Shown here: one piece after another, positions 1 through 8,529 of the stretch
Layout of the letters: each line of letters begins with the position of its first letter
How positions within the stretch are numbered: the stretch's first letter is position 1
DNA from: an archaeon
GTDB taxonomy: Archaea; Thermoproteota; Nitrososphaeria; Nitrososphaerales; JACAEJ01
Direction of reading: 5' to 3'
DNA: 64,000 bases
NCBI GenBank assembly: GCA_024256265.1
Contig: JACGUK010000003.1
Span: 1-64,000, forward strand
Position numbers and translations under genes: made by a program
Notes under the pieces: model-generated
Told to the model about the DNA's origin: nothing
Seen by the model: only the letters and a program-made list of their open reading frames with translations
The model's database searches: none

Positions 1-87
1 TTTCTTTCTTACCTTCTCTTAGAGGGTAAAGGATTAATTATTGAGCATTATATTTGAAATCTGCGGGGGTTCCCAAGCCAGGTTAAT

Positions 88-112
88 GCCAAGCTTGAAT
101 TAGGCGACAAGA
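88..112 (+). other. Putative tRNA intron in the D arm of tRNA-Leu
   Basis: These 25 nt separate T22 (87) from G23 (113) of the mature tRNA; the cut could slide by one G (23/24). Inside, 94-98 (CTTGA) is complementary to the anticodon loop 135-139 (TCAAG), and 100-105 (TTAGGC) to 127-132 (GCCTAA). The unspliced RNA can therefore fold into a long helix masking the anticodon, as archaeal pre-tRNAs often do. A strict bulge-helix-bulge is not obvious by eye. Confidence 0.65.
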
Positions 113-120
113 GGGGGCAG

Positions 121-132
121 TTAAAAGCCTAA
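121..132 (+). other. Putative 12-nt tRNA intron at position 30/31 of tRNA-Leu
   Basis: Removing these bases joins GCAG (117-120) to A133 and restores a perfect 5-bp anticodon stem GCAGA/TCTGC around loop CTCAAGA. Sliding the cut by one base in either direction breaks a pair, so 30/31 is the only junction allowing full pairing. The exon between this intron and the D-arm intron is only about 8 nt. Confidence 0.7.
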
Positions 133-316
133 ACTCAAGATCTGCTGGCTAAGGCCTTCGTGGGTTCGAATCCCACCCCCCGCACTTTTTACTTTCTGGA
201 ATTTTTTGAAAGGATATGATCATCAATTAAGTTAGTTTCTTAATGCTTCTTTCATTATATTAAATAGAAGACCAATATTCAAATATAAAACTTGTCAGAA
301 ATAAGAAGGATTAAAA

Positions 317-532
317 TTGAAGGAAGTTAAGAAGGAAAGCAAATATTACAGTATTCTAGGAATTATTTGCTTCTTTATCTCAGGCTTTCTCCTCTTTGCT
401 TGGATACCTTACATGCTATGGGAGATCGATAAAGCTCCGATAATAATAGAACTATTCATGCAATTTAGCGGCTTAGTAGGCGCAATAGCTTTTACTTTGT
501 TAGCTGTTGGTATAATATTGATCATAAAGTAG
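317..532 (+). CDS. Small two-helix membrane protein, unknown function
   Basis: A 71-residue ORF with a TTG start preceded by AGAAGGA. It has a charged N-terminus rich in Lys and Glu, then two hydrophobic stretches at about residues 12-34 and 48-70, separated by a short polar loop. It ends almost inside the second helix, so both termini probably lie on the same side of the membrane. No family is recognised. It stands alone between tRNA-Leu and the convergent suf genes. The coding call rests on the SD-like site and membrane-protein composition. Confidence 0.5.
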   Translation: MKEVKKESKYYSILGIICFFISGFLLFAWIPYMLWEIDKAPIIIELFMQFSGLVGAIAFTLLAVGIILIIK

Positions 533-546
533 AGTGCATGCAACAG

Positions 547-565
547 ATGCTCAAAAGAAGAGCAT
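547..565 (+). terminator. Short perfect hairpin after the small membrane ORF
   Basis: ATGCTC (547-552) and GAGCAT (560-565) form a perfect 6-bp stem with a 7-nt purine loop, 15 nt past the stop of the 317-532 ORF. No strong T-run follows, so termination is only a guess. Confidence 0.25.
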
Positions 566-684
566 AGAGTTATAGAGAGTTATTAATATCGTCAATACAT
601 TGTAAGCATCGTGAGTACATGAGCTTGAAGAGAAAATTAAAGATTATCAAGCTAAGAATGGTTAGAAACAATCCAATATAGATA

Positions 685-1908
685 TCATAAAACCCCTTTT
701 GCAGTCTCATCTACAATTCTTCTTATTTCATCCTTCAAAGTATCTGGAAGACCAAAGATAGTAACATCCATAAAACCTCTTACTATTAATGATCTAGCCT
801 CAGCCTCTGAAAATCCTCTAGCCATCAAGTATCTGATCTGCTCCTCAGCTATCTTACCAACAGCAGCCTCATGAGAAAGCTCAGTCCCGCTAACTTTCCC
901 AATAAGCTCTGGTATGGCATGAATAAAAGCTCTATCAGAAACTAATAGACCTCTACATTCGAGATGCGCTCTGCTATCACTATTCTCTCCTATCAATAAT
1001 CCTCTAGCATATATTTGGGCACTTTCCGAGGCTATGGCATGACTTATGACTTCTCCTTTGCTTCCAGATCCTTGAAGAACTATTTTTGCTCCTACATCGA
1101 TGTAAGAATTCCCTCCTCCATATAGAATAGAGTTAAAACTAGCTTTTGAATTGCTTCCTTTACAATATGCAACTGGGTACATTTGAAGGCTCTTCACTGG
1201 TTTTAAACATATGTAATTGTTCACGAATGTAGCATCATCCTCTATGAGCACTGCTGTCCTTGGACGAACATCAAAGTTCTGAGCCCAGTTATGAATCATA
1301 GTGAAAGTGAGCTTAGCCTCTTTTTTCAAGTAAAATTCTGTAATTCCAACATGAAGTCCTCTTTGAACATTTGGATGAACAACACAACCTGTTATTATTT
1401 GAACTTCTGAGTTAGGTTCTATTATCACCATATTATGAACATTCTGATTTAATCTATTCATCGAGATAAAGAGGCATGATTGAAGGGGAAGCGTAATTTT
1501 TTGACCTTCTAAAACTCTGATGAAATAGCCATGATCCCAGTTTAGCTCTGCTAATGCAGTATATTTGTCCATATTTGCTGGTATAAGCTTCCACCAGTAA
1601 TCTTTGAACCAATCGTGTTTTTTGAGGGCATCTTTTGTGCTCATCAACTCTATCTTCCCTTCAAAAGCCTTTTGAATACCTTGAAAAACAACTGAATGGT
1701 CTATCTGAAAGTAAGTCCCAATTCTATCCTTCTCATCAGTCCTTATCCCTACATTTAAGGACTGATTTGCTATTTCTTCTGGAAGAGATGAAACTAAGCA
1801 AGGATACCAAGGTTTAGCCTCTCTGATGAAATCTTTTATTTCTAGATCAGGACCGAAACTTGCTGGCTTATCTATAGCCTTCAATACTTCCTCTCTATCT
1901 TTAGGCAC
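685..1908 (-). CDS. sufB: Fe-S cluster assembly scaffold SufB/SufD family
   Basis: A 407-residue member of the SufBD beta-helix family, which with SufC forms the scaffold and energy unit for de novo Fe-S cluster assembly in the cytosol. The family-typical C-terminal part is visible: a His and Glu-rich stretch ending in SGTELSHEAAVGKI and a following motif around EEQIRYLMARG. Start is GTG at 1908 with GGTG just upstream. It overlaps the end of sufC by 28 nt, so the two are co-transcribed and probably translationally coupled. Archaea often carry this minimal sufCB pair. SufB and SufD cannot be separated with certainty here. Confidence 0.9.
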   Translation of the reverse strand: MPKDREEVLKAIDKPASFGPDLEIKDFIREAKPWYPCLVSSLPEEIANQSLNVGIRTDEKDRIGTYFQIDHSVVFQGIQKAFEGKIELMSTKDALKKHDWFKDYWWKLIPANMDKYTALAELNWDHGYFIRVLEGQKITLPLQSCLFISMNRLNQNVHNMVIIEPNSEVQIITGCVVHPNVQRGLHVGITEFYLKKEAKLTFTMIHNWAQNFDVRPRTAVLIEDDATFVNNYICLKPVKSLQMYPVAYCKGSNSKASFNSILYGGGNSYIDVGAKIVLQGSGSKGEVISHAIASESAQIYARGLLIGENSDSRAHLECRGLLVSDRAFIHAIPELIGKVSGTELSHEAAVGKIAEEQIRYLMARGFSEAEARSLIVRGFMDVTIFGLPDTLKDEIRRIVDETAKGVL

Positions 1909-2645
1909 TTCTCACACCACCCATAACCTTCCTTCAATATCTGGTCAAGGATTTTGACAGGCTCTCCTGAACAAGCTATCTTCCCATTAATTAAAACATG
2001 AGCTTTATCAACCTCAACGTAACGTAAGATGTAGCCTAGATGGGTTATCAAGAGCCCTGACCTTCCCTCAAAGAAATCGTTTATCACTTTGCCTATGATC
2101 CCAAGGTTCTCAACATCGACTCCTGAGTCTGGTTCATCTAGCATGGCAAAGCTAGGCTTTTGGGCAAGAATCTGTAAAACTTCAGACCTCTTAACCTCCC
2201 CACCAGAAAAGCCAAGGTTCAAATCCCTTGAAAGAAACTCTTTTGTGAATTTTAAAGTCTCACACAACTCGATCTCTTTCTTCTTCGCCTCAGGTTCAGA
2301 TTTAAGAAAGTTATGAATGATATCTGTCAGCTTAACCCCTCTTATAGCTGGAGGGCTTTGAAAGGCTACACCTATTCCAAGTCTCACACGCTCATCTATG
2401 GGCATATCTGTTATATTCACATTGTTGAACCAGATTTCGCCTGAAACTATTTTATAATTAGGGAAACCAAGTATAGTCATCAATAAAGAAGTTTTTCCAG
2501 AAGCATTAGGACCGAATAAGACATGAACTTCTCCCTTAGGTATAGTCAAATTAATTCCATTTAGAATCCTTCTTCCAGCCACATCAACGCTTAACTCTTT
2601 GACCTTTAAAGAGCTCAAATAAGCCACGCTGTTAATGGATTTCAA
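1881..2645 (-). CDS. sufC: Fe-S assembly ATPase SufC
   Basis: A 254-residue ABC-type ATPase. Walker A is GPNASGKTSL near residue 45; the signature is FSGGEVKRSE near 145; Walker B is FAMLDEPDSGVDVE near 167, with the SufC-typical Asp-rich end; the switch His is in LLITHLG. SufC hydrolyses ATP to drive conformational change in the SufB/D scaffold. It is the first gene of the sufC-sufB operon; its start appears to be TTG at 2645. An A+T-rich region of 190 nt separates it from the divergent glycosyltransferase and should hold both promoters. Confidence 0.92.
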   Translation of the reverse strand: MKSINSVAYLSSLKVKELSVDVAGRRILNGINLTIPKGEVHVLFGPNASGKTSLLMTILGFPNYKIVSGEIWFNNVNITDMPIDERVRLGIGVAFQSPPAIRGVKLTDIIHNFLKSEPEAKKKEIELCETLKFTKEFLSRDLNLGFSGGEVKRSEVLQILAQKPSFAMLDEPDSGVDVENLGIIGKVINDFFEGRSGLLITHLGYILRYVEVDKAHVLINGKIACSGEPVKILDQILKEGYGWCEKCLKIERKY

Positions 2646-2834
2646 ATCAATGATTTTAATCTTTACTATAGCTTCTTTTATAAATAATATTTCTTTAAAA
2701 ATCTGTATATCATTCTCTTGAGGTTTAAATCTGATGTAAAACTTTAAAATTATAGTTAAAATTGATTTCAGGATATTACTTAATAAATGGTTTTATAATC
2801 AAACGTTCAGTCTTTCTTTCATAGGTAAAGACCT

Positions 2835-4079
2835 TTGAGAATAGCCTTTTTTGTGTGGGAGTATCCCCCCGTTCTTGTAGGAGGACTGGGCACTTATGCA
2901 GAAAATATCACAAGAAAGTTAGTAGACCTTGATCATGATATTTCAGTCTTCACCCTTAACCCTGGAGACCTTCCTACAAGAGAGGTCGTAGAAGGAGTAG
3001 AGGTTCATAGACCTATGATTGCAAACGCAACAAAGATCTTCCCCCTTTTGGTAACAGAGGATCTTAAGAGATGGGGGACTAATTTGAAATTTTTTAACGA
3101 TGTCTTCATCTATAACATTCTATCAGCCACAAAGTTTGTCAACGAGCTAATTCGCAGAGATGGTTACAAATTTGATTTAATCAGCGTTCATGACTGGTTG
3201 AGTAGTATTGCTGGGCTTACCATTAAAGAAGAGCTGAAGAAAATGCCATTGGTATTTCATGTTCATTCTACAGAGTGGGGAAGGAGTGGGGATATAGGAT
3301 CGGAAGTTGTAAGTCACTTAGAAAGGGTTACAGCTGACAGTGCTGATCGCATGATAACTGTTAGCAATGTAATGAAGCAAGATTTAGCCCGTCATGGTTG
3401 GCCAGAGAATAATATAGACGTGGTTTGGAATGGTGTTGATCCAGAAAGATATGATCCAAATAGGGTTAGTGAAGAAGATATTCAAAAACTACGTGATAGA
3501 TACGGAATTAAAGCAGATGAGAATTTTATCCTCTTCATCGGAAGGCTAACATGGGTTAAAGGGGTTCGAAATTTAATACAAGCTCTTCCTCTTGTTCTGA
3601 ACGAGTTTCCAAAATCGAAGCTTGTAATATTGGGCAGAGGGGAGGAGCAACGTGATATAACAACTTTGGCTGATAGACTAGGAATAAAGGAAAAAGTTCT
3701 TTACAGGTTTGAATTTGTGCCTGAAGAAGAACGCACCCTACATTACTCAGCTTCTGATTTATGCGTCTTTCCATCAATATATGAACCCTTTGGAATCGTT
3801 AGCTTAGAAGCTATGGCGATGAAAAAGCCTGTAGTAGTAGGGGCTCGAGGTTTAGTAGGATTTGTTGAGCAAGTTGTGCCATCAGGTCCTGAACAGAACG
3901 GTGTTCATATAAATGGTCATGACCCGGTTGATATAGCATGGGGAATAAAAGAGGTTTTAAGAGATCAAAAAAGAGCTAAGAAATGGGGAGAAAATGGGAG
4001 AAAAAGAGTATTGAATTACTTTACATGGGAAAAGGTAGCTATACAAACCCTTCGAGTTTATGAGAGCATGCTGAAATGA
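2835..4079 (+). CDS. Glycosyltransferase, GT4/GT5 (glycogen/starch-synthase-like)
   Basis: A 414-residue GT-B fold glycosyltransferase. The N-terminus (FVWEYPPVLVGGLGTYA) matches the nucleotide-sugar synthase loop with its Gly-rich turn. The C-terminal domain has FIGRLTWVKG near residue 236 and the EX7E-type motif EPFGIVSLEAMAM near 316. Likely role is transfer of a glucosyl or similar sugar from an NDP donor, either in glycogen synthesis or in surface or lipid glycosylation; the sequence does not decide. TTG start at 2835 is preceded by AGGTAAAG. It is followed by an unknown gene after 51 nt. Confidence 0.85.
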   Translation: MRIAFFVWEYPPVLVGGLGTYAENITRKLVDLDHDISVFTLNPGDLPTREVVEGVEVHRPMIANATKIFPLLVTEDLKRWGTNLKFFNDVFIYNILSATKFVNELIRRDGYKFDLISVHDWLSSIAGLTIKEELKKMPLVFHVHSTEWGRSGDIGSEVVSHLERVTADSADRMITVSNVMKQDLARHGWPENNIDVVWNGVDPERYDPNRVSEEDIQKLRDRYGIKADENFILFIGRLTWVKGVRNLIQALPLVLNEFPKSKLVILGRGEEQRDITTLADRLGIKEKVLYRFEFVPEEERTLHYSASDLCVFPSIYEPFGIVSLEAMAMKKPVVVGARGLVGFVEQVVPSGPEQNGVHINGHDPVDIAWGIKEVLRDQKRAKKWGENGRKRVLNYFTWEKVAIQTLRVYESMLK

Positions 4080-4130
4080 TAGGCTTTAGCATCCCGATAA
4101 ATCTTAAATTGATCCTTTTGTATTTTTATT

Positions 4131-4556
4131 ATGGTAAAATTGTTAACCCTAAAAGTTAGAGAGACTCTCAAAGCTTTTAAGGAGCATTGCCGAGATGAGT
4201 GGGAGGCTGAAAAGAATGGTCAATGGTTCAAGATCGATAACTCTTATCATGTATTTGTTTGGTCTAAGTCCATAACTATTCCAACCCTTAAATCCATGGT
4301 ATGTTTGCATAAAGTCTCAGTACGTGATGGTGATTTCTGGAAGGTTAAAGATGCATCCTTTATGGCCTTTATATCTACTGGAGGGTTAGAGGAAGATGTA
4401 TGTGAAGTTCTTAAGGCAGATCCTAGAATGACTGAGCATTGTGTATTTTATGATCTAGAAAAAGGGATAAAGATAGGCATGGCTTTAAGCCCTGTATTTA
4501 AAAAATTTGAAGAATTTCTGAAGGCTAAGTACGGCTTGGATTTCAAGTATATTTGA
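4131..4556 (+). CDS. Conserved-looking hypothetical protein
   Basis: A 141-residue soluble protein with ATG start, not recognised. It is mixed alpha/beta in composition with aromatic-rich segments (WFKIDNSYHVFVW near 32-44) and a C-terminal amphipathic stretch. There is no signal peptide, membrane segment or metal motif. It follows the glycosyltransferase at 51 nt on the same strand and may share its transcript, but an A+T-rich stretch just upstream could be its own promoter. The convergent serB ends 35 nt beyond it. Confidence 0.65.
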   Translation: MVKLLTLKVRETLKAFKEHCRDEWEAEKNGQWFKIDNSYHVFVWSKSITIPTLKSMVCLHKVSVRDGDFWKVKDASFMAFISTGGLEEDVCEVLKADPRMTEHCVFYDLEKGIKIGMALSPVFKKFEEFLKAKYGLDFKYI

Positions 4557-4590
4557 TAAGCAACTAATAGCCTTATTCTTTCTACTAAAA

Positions 4591-5772
4591 TCAATAATCT
4601 CTAAACTCATTCAAGCAATAAATCAATCCTCTTAGATTATCTTTCGTTATCACACCGTCTGCAACTTTTCTTAAGATTTCCTGAGCATCAAAAGCTATTC
4701 CAAGACCAGCCTCCATGAGCATGAATCTATCATTTGCACCATCTCCTACTGCTATGACCTCCTCTCTCTTTATCCCCTCTTTCTTTATCAAATCTTGAAT
4801 CAATTTTCTTTTCATCTCTGCATCCAATATTGGCTCTCTAATCTCTCCTGTGAGCATGCCATCCTTGATTATCAACTCATTTGCAAATGTGTAGTCAAGA
4901 TCAAATCTATCTTTGATTTTATCAGTAAAGTAAGAGAAGCTGCCTGTGACTATTGCTATCTTACATCCAAGCTCCTTTAAAACAGAAAGAAGCTCTTCCA
5001 CGCCCTTAGTTAACTTGATCTCCTTTAAAATTGAGCCTAGGGAAGAAATCGGTAAACCCTTAAGCAATTTGACCCTTTCTCTCAATGCTTGCTTAAAATC
5101 CATCTCACCCTTCATGGCTCTCTTCGTTATTTCCTTAACTTGTCTATCAACACGAGCCATCTTTGCAATCTCATTGATTATTTCTTGCTGAATGAAAGTT
5201 GTATCTAGATCGAAGACTATCAATTTCTTAGCTCTATGGTAGATGTCTTGCTTCTGAATGATTACACTTAAGTTTAAATCCAAGCCTGCCTTATGAAGAG
5301 GAACCTTAAAATTATCAAAATCTATCCTTAAACCTTCTACGTTTACAAGCATCTCAAGGGCTATTGTTTCTCCTCTTGCTATCATCCTTGTCCTTTCTAT
5401 ATTCACACTGTTATCAGAACAAATCTTAGAAAATCTAGCAACTATACCAGGTCTGTCTTTACCAATTATTGTCAATAATACAAGGCTTCTCTCCTCTTTT
5501 CTCTTTAAACTCTCATCAAATACATAAGGCTCGATCGAAACCTTCATCTTAAGCTCTTTAGCTTTTTTGAATAAATCTTCTTTTACTATTTCAAATTCTT
5601 TATTAGAATTTGTGAAATCAGCTATCATGAACATGGCAAAGAGTTTTCTTATCACTGTCTGATCTACATCCACAAGATTTACATTAGCATTTGCCAAAAT
5701 TTCTGAAATTCCAGCTACAAGACCTGGTCTATCCAAACCCTGAACAGTGACTATGTAAAGCTGGTTCTCCAT
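4591..5772 (-). CDS. serB: Phosphoserine phosphatase with two N-terminal ACT domains
   Basis: 393 residues. Two ACT-type regulatory domains occupy about 1-85 and 95-170, each starting with the hallmark pattern (VQGLDRPGLVAGI; IIGKDRPGIVARF). A HAD phosphatase domain follows: catalytic VFDLDTTFIQ near 186, motif II VTGSFSYF near 275, and motif III/IV VGDGANDRFML near 340. It dephosphorylates L-phosphoserine in serine biosynthesis; the ACT pair probably binds serine or another amino acid as feedback ligand. Monocistronic, with ATG start. Its upstream region borders the long inverted repeat. Confidence 0.93.
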   Translation of the reverse strand: MENQLYIVTVQGLDRPGLVAGISEILANANVNLVDVDQTVIRKLFAMFMIADFTNSNKEFEIVKEDLFKKAKELKMKVSIEPYVFDESLKRKEERSLVLLTIIGKDRPGIVARFSKICSDNSVNIERTRMIARGETIALEMLVNVEGLRIDFDNFKVPLHKAGLDLNLSVIIQKQDIYHRAKKLIVFDLDTTFIQQEIINEIAKMARVDRQVKEITKRAMKGEMDFKQALRERVKLLKGLPISSLGSILKEIKLTKGVEELLSVLKELGCKIAIVTGSFSYFTDKIKDRFDLDYTFANELIIKDGMLTGEIREPILDAEMKRKLIQDLIKKEGIKREEVIAVGDGANDRFMLMEAGLGIAFDAQEILRKVADGVITKDNLRGLIYCLNEFRDY

Positions 5773-5834
5773 AACTAACCTGTATGCGTGTGTATTAATT
5801 AAATCTTTTATATTATGAAGTGCTTTAAGATGTC

Positions 5835-5939
5835 AATATATAAATATAAGCTGGTGTATTAAATTGGAGACTACATACCTTGGCTTACAGCACCTACGTA
5901 AAATCTCCAATTTAATATATCAGCTTATATTTATATATT
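5835..5939. repeat. Long inverted repeat, 36-nt arms with 33-nt loop
   Basis: Left arm 5835-5870 and right arm 5904-5939 are inverted copies with 34 of 36 positions identical. Both differences are G on the left opposite T on the right, so a plus-strand transcript would pair along the whole arm with two G-U wobbles. The loop is 5871-5903. It lies between the 3' end of ino1 and the promoter side of serB. No target-site duplication is obvious. A MITE-like element or a structured RNA are both possible. Confidence 0.8.
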
Positions 5940-6028
5940 TTAGCATTATCTTAGAAAGTAACTTTTAGAGTGATTCTGAGTTTTGATTATGAATTTGCAT
6001 ATTAAAGTGGTGAGCATTCATTGAGAGT

Positions 6029-6047
6029 AATATAAACTGGTGTTATT
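6029..6047 (+). repeat. Partial degenerate copy of the inverted-repeat arm
   Basis: Bases 6029-6047 match 5843-5860 of the left arm except for one substitution and one inserted T (shared core AATATAA-CTGGTGT). A weaker resemblance to the arm end (TATTAAA-TGG) is at 6000-6013. This suggests decayed copies of the same element beside it, though A+T-rich sequence makes chance likeness easier. Confidence 0.4.
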
Positions 6048-7099
6048 CACTTTATGTATTTTAAAGTAAAGTTTTGGTAAGCATCTTTTAGCTTTATAGT
6101 CTTTGGAGCATGTTTGAAACCATAGCCACAAATATCTAATGATGTACCAAAATCCCCTTCATCTTTTGCTACTTTTACAGCCCTTATCACATCGAGTAGA
6201 ATGTTTCCAGCGTTAGGACCATCAGATGTGCGCAAATATATATCAAACCTTACTGATGAACCCAAAAAACCCTCTCCTTGTATCCAATAATAGCTAGTCC
6301 TATCGTTCTGCATGTAGTCAACGTAATCAGTAGTCCCTGCTACAGTCTCAAACTCATAAGGTAATTCTACAGATATGGCTTTAGTCTTCATATTTCTTTT
6401 CATGAACTTCACATCTTCATTTAAAGTATTAAGAGTCTCAGTTCCCCCACCAACATCTAATTGATAACTTTTTATGATCTTTATTCCTCTATTGTGCATG
6501 AAGTCAAGGATGCCTTTATGAAAAGCAGTTCCTCCAAACTGGCTCATAAGATCGTCGCCAACTACAACTAAATTCCTTTCTTTGAACTTCCTTACGAAAT
6601 TTTCATCAGACGCTATTAATGATGGAGTTGCATTGATGAAGCAACATCCTGATTTTATGGCAACTTCAGCGTAAGATTTTGATGTTTTATCTAGACCAGA
6701 TGATATTAGATTTACTAAGACATCCGCTTTGCTGTTTTTCAATACATCTATTATATCATAGGGCTCGCCATTTTTAACATCGAAAGAATTTCTTAGATTA
6801 TGTGAGAGTTCATCATATAAAAAACCTCTCTTAACCTTTACATTCAAAGGGCTCAAATCAAAGTACTTTTTTGCTACATTAGGTTTTGAGAAGATAGCTT
6901 CAGAAAGGTCTAGACCTATCTTTTTGGCATCTATGTCAAAGGCTTCAACTATTTCTAAATCACTGACTCTATACCTTCCTACCAATCTATGCCATAGACC
7001 ATTTTTAGAATCATCCTCACTATAGTAACTTATACCTTGAACTAAGCTACATGCACAATTACCTACACCTATCAGAGCAATCCTTATCTTGCCACTCAT
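6047..7099 (-). CDS. ino1: Myo-inositol-1-phosphate synthase
   Basis: 350 residues. An N-terminal Rossmann fold binds NAD (IALIGVGNCACSLVQGI), and the central part has the family segments GDDLMSQFGGTAFHKGI and the Lys-rich catalytic loop near residue 232 (KFMKRNMKTKAIS). The C-terminal SDGPNAGNILLDVIRA is typical of archaeal and actinobacterial short forms. It converts glucose-6-phosphate to L-myo-inositol-1-phosphate for archaetidylinositol-type lipids or inositol phosphate solutes. ATG start; single gene; followed across the inverted-repeat region by serB. Confidence 0.94.
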   Translation of the reverse strand: MSGKIRIALIGVGNCACSLVQGISYYSEDDSKNGLWHRLVGRYRVSDLEIVEAFDIDAKKIGLDLSEAIFSKPNVAKKYFDLSPLNVKVKRGFLYDELSHNLRNSFDVKNGEPYDIIDVLKNSKADVLVNLISSGLDKTSKSYAEVAIKSGCCFINATPSLIASDENFVRKFKERNLVVVGDDLMSQFGGTAFHKGILDFMHNRGIKIIKSYQLDVGGGTETLNTLNEDVKFMKRNMKTKAISVELPYEFETVAGTTDYVDYMQNDRTSYYWIQGEGFLGSSVRFDIYLRTSDGPNAGNILLDVIRAVKVAKDEGDFGTSLDICGYGFKHAPKTIKLKDAYQNFTLKYIK

Positions 7100-7151
7100 G
7101 GTCTTAAAACGATACAGGTTTACTTTTTAATGTTATTGTTAATTCATTCGC

Positions 7152-7349
7152 TTAATCTAGTTTTGAAATTAGTGCAATAAAACCAGAGATGATAAAGAGG
7201 ATCGAGATAAAGTAGTATATAGGTGATATCTGAGGAACGAGAGGAGTATTTGCTGTAAAGTATGCTATAGATAGACCTAAAATCAAGAATATAAGACCTA
7301 TAAGCCGAATGAATATATCGACCCTCTCAGTAGTCTTTGAGCCCTTCAA
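7152..7349 (-). CDS. Small two-helix membrane protein, unknown function
   Basis: 65 residues, TTG start. A short basic N-terminus precedes two hydrophobic helices (about 10-30 and 43-62) joined by a Pro-containing loop. No family recognised. It lies between top6A and ino1 on the same strand, 52 nt upstream of ino1, so it could be co-transcribed with it. Length and membrane character fit a real but non-diagnostic gene. Confidence 0.5.
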   Translation of the reverse strand: MKGSKTTERVDIFIRLIGLIFLILGLSIAYFTANTPLVPQISPIYYFISILFIISGFIALISKLD

Positions 7350-7399
7350 ATCGAGTTTTTGTTCTGTCTATCTATTAAATAAGTTTATCATCTAGCAAA

Positions 7400-8500
7400 T
7401 CATAGGCTTTTAGCAATATCTAGCTTCTCTGGTAAATACTTATCAGTTATAGTTGTTAAACCATACTTGGCAAAGGCTTCGAGCTCACTCTTCCTCTTTA
7501 TCTTTAGGAAAACATCTAATTCCTTCTGCCATAATCCTCCTTTATACCTTGGGTCTCTCTTCAGCTCATAGATTCTTTTAATATCTATATCTGTGAGAGG
7601 ATCGCTAGGAAGCTTGTGCTTTACTATATCACTACCCCATACTCCTATCCATTTACCAGATGGTACTGTTAACTCTCTTAGATGGGCAGCATTGGCAGAT
7701 CCAGAGATGATTACCATAGCTATATGCTCCCCATAAACATCTCCATCTGTTAAAATGTAAACTGGCAATCCTAATTCTTGATTCAACCTTCTAAGCATGT
7801 ACCTTGTTGCTCTTGGGGGCTGACCTGCTGTATCCATTATCAGTGCCTTATACCTATTATGCACCTTTTCTTCAACAAACCTAGTGAATAATCCTCCCTT
7901 TTCCACAGCCAAGACCATCTCAGCAGATGTGTCTATGAAGTTAGCAGTGCTTAAGCTTGGTCCTATTAAGTAACCGTCTGGATGAGAGGCTAAATTTAAC
8001 CTCTTCCCCTCATATCCTGGTACAGTGTACTCTATAGTAAGATCGCCGAATATGGCTGAGCGCTCTTCAGGATAAACATTAAAGTCCTCTCTAGCTTTAG
8101 ATAACAATACTTCTAAATCTGTTATAATTTCATCAGATTCTGCTTGATCTACAAACTCCATATCATAGGCTTGAGCAGAGTAGAATACATCTCTAAGAGT
8201 GCTTGTTTTACCTTGCTCTACCAATTTGTTTGCAAAAAAGGCTAACCAGATGAATTGTGTAAAAGGGCGGATATGCTTTATATTATGAGTTGATCTCTTG
8301 ACAGACGTTTTGCCAAGGATGTATTGCTTTAGCCTTTCATCATAGACGATATTTCTCACAGACCTGCTTGGAAAATTTATCTCTGGAAAGACACCTTTAT
8401 CCATATCTGAGTGTGTTCTTATCCCTAACTCTTTGAGAAACTTTTTAACTTCTCTCTTTCTAGCGCTAGCTATACCTTCTTTAGAGCTTTTTGAACTCAT
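7400..8500 (-). CDS. top6A: DNA topoisomerase VI subunit A (Spo11-like)
   Basis: 366 residues. The N-terminal winged-helix catalytic domain carries the Tyr nucleophile region (RDVFYSAQAYD, near residues 104-114). The Toprim domain has VEKGG near 195 and the metal-binding LTDGDVYGEH near 250. Top6A cleaves DNA by 5'-phosphotyrosyl linkage; with Top6B it forms an A2B2 type IIB topoisomerase that relaxes and decatenates DNA. In many archaea it adjoins top6B; here it lies on the opposite strand about 3 kb away. ATG start at 8500. Confidence 0.95.
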   Translation of the reverse strand: MSSKSSKEGIASARKREVKKFLKELGIRTHSDMDKGVFPEINFPSRSVRNIVYDERLKQYILGKTSVKRSTHNIKHIRPFTQFIWLAFFANKLVEQGKTSTLRDVFYSAQAYDMEFVDQAESDEIITDLEVLLSKAREDFNVYPEERSAIFGDLTIEYTVPGYEGKRLNLASHPDGYLIGPSLSTANFIDTSAEMVLAVEKGGLFTRFVEEKVHNRYKALIMDTAGQPPRATRYMLRRLNQELGLPVYILTDGDVYGEHIAMVIISGSANAAHLRELTVPSGKWIGVWGSDIVKHKLPSDPLTDIDIKRIYELKRDPRYKGGLWQKELDVFLKIKRKSELEAFAKYGLTTITDKYLPEKLDIAKSL

Positions 8501-8529
8501 GGTCTTAATTGAAATAATTATTGCATAAT

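Larger units (their letters stand above)
63..184 (+). tRNA. tRNA-Leu (anticodon CAA) with two apparent introns
   Basis: Acceptor stem GCGGGGG (63-69) pairs with CCCCCGC (177-183), followed by discriminator A184. The T arm is GTGGG-TTCGAAT-CCCAC (160-176). A class II variable arm has GGC/GCC pairing (147-149 with 154-156). The genomic order does not fold: D-stem CCC (72-74) needs GGG, found only at 113-117, and anticodon-stem 3' strand TCTGC (141-145) needs GCAGA, split between GCAG (117-120) and A133. Removing 88-112 and 121-132 gives an 85-nt tRNA with loop CTCAAGA, anticodon CAA at 136-138. CCA is not encoded. The intron assignment is inferred from folding; the tRNA identity itself is strong. 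Confidence 0.88.

Noticed and set aside
91..100. Reading the first tRNA as tRNA-Ser(TGA) with loop CTTGAAT at 94-100
   Set aside because: The 5' stem CCAAG has no CTTGG partner, and the acceptor, D-loop and variable arm fit Leu; the CAA reading gives perfect stems after intron removal.
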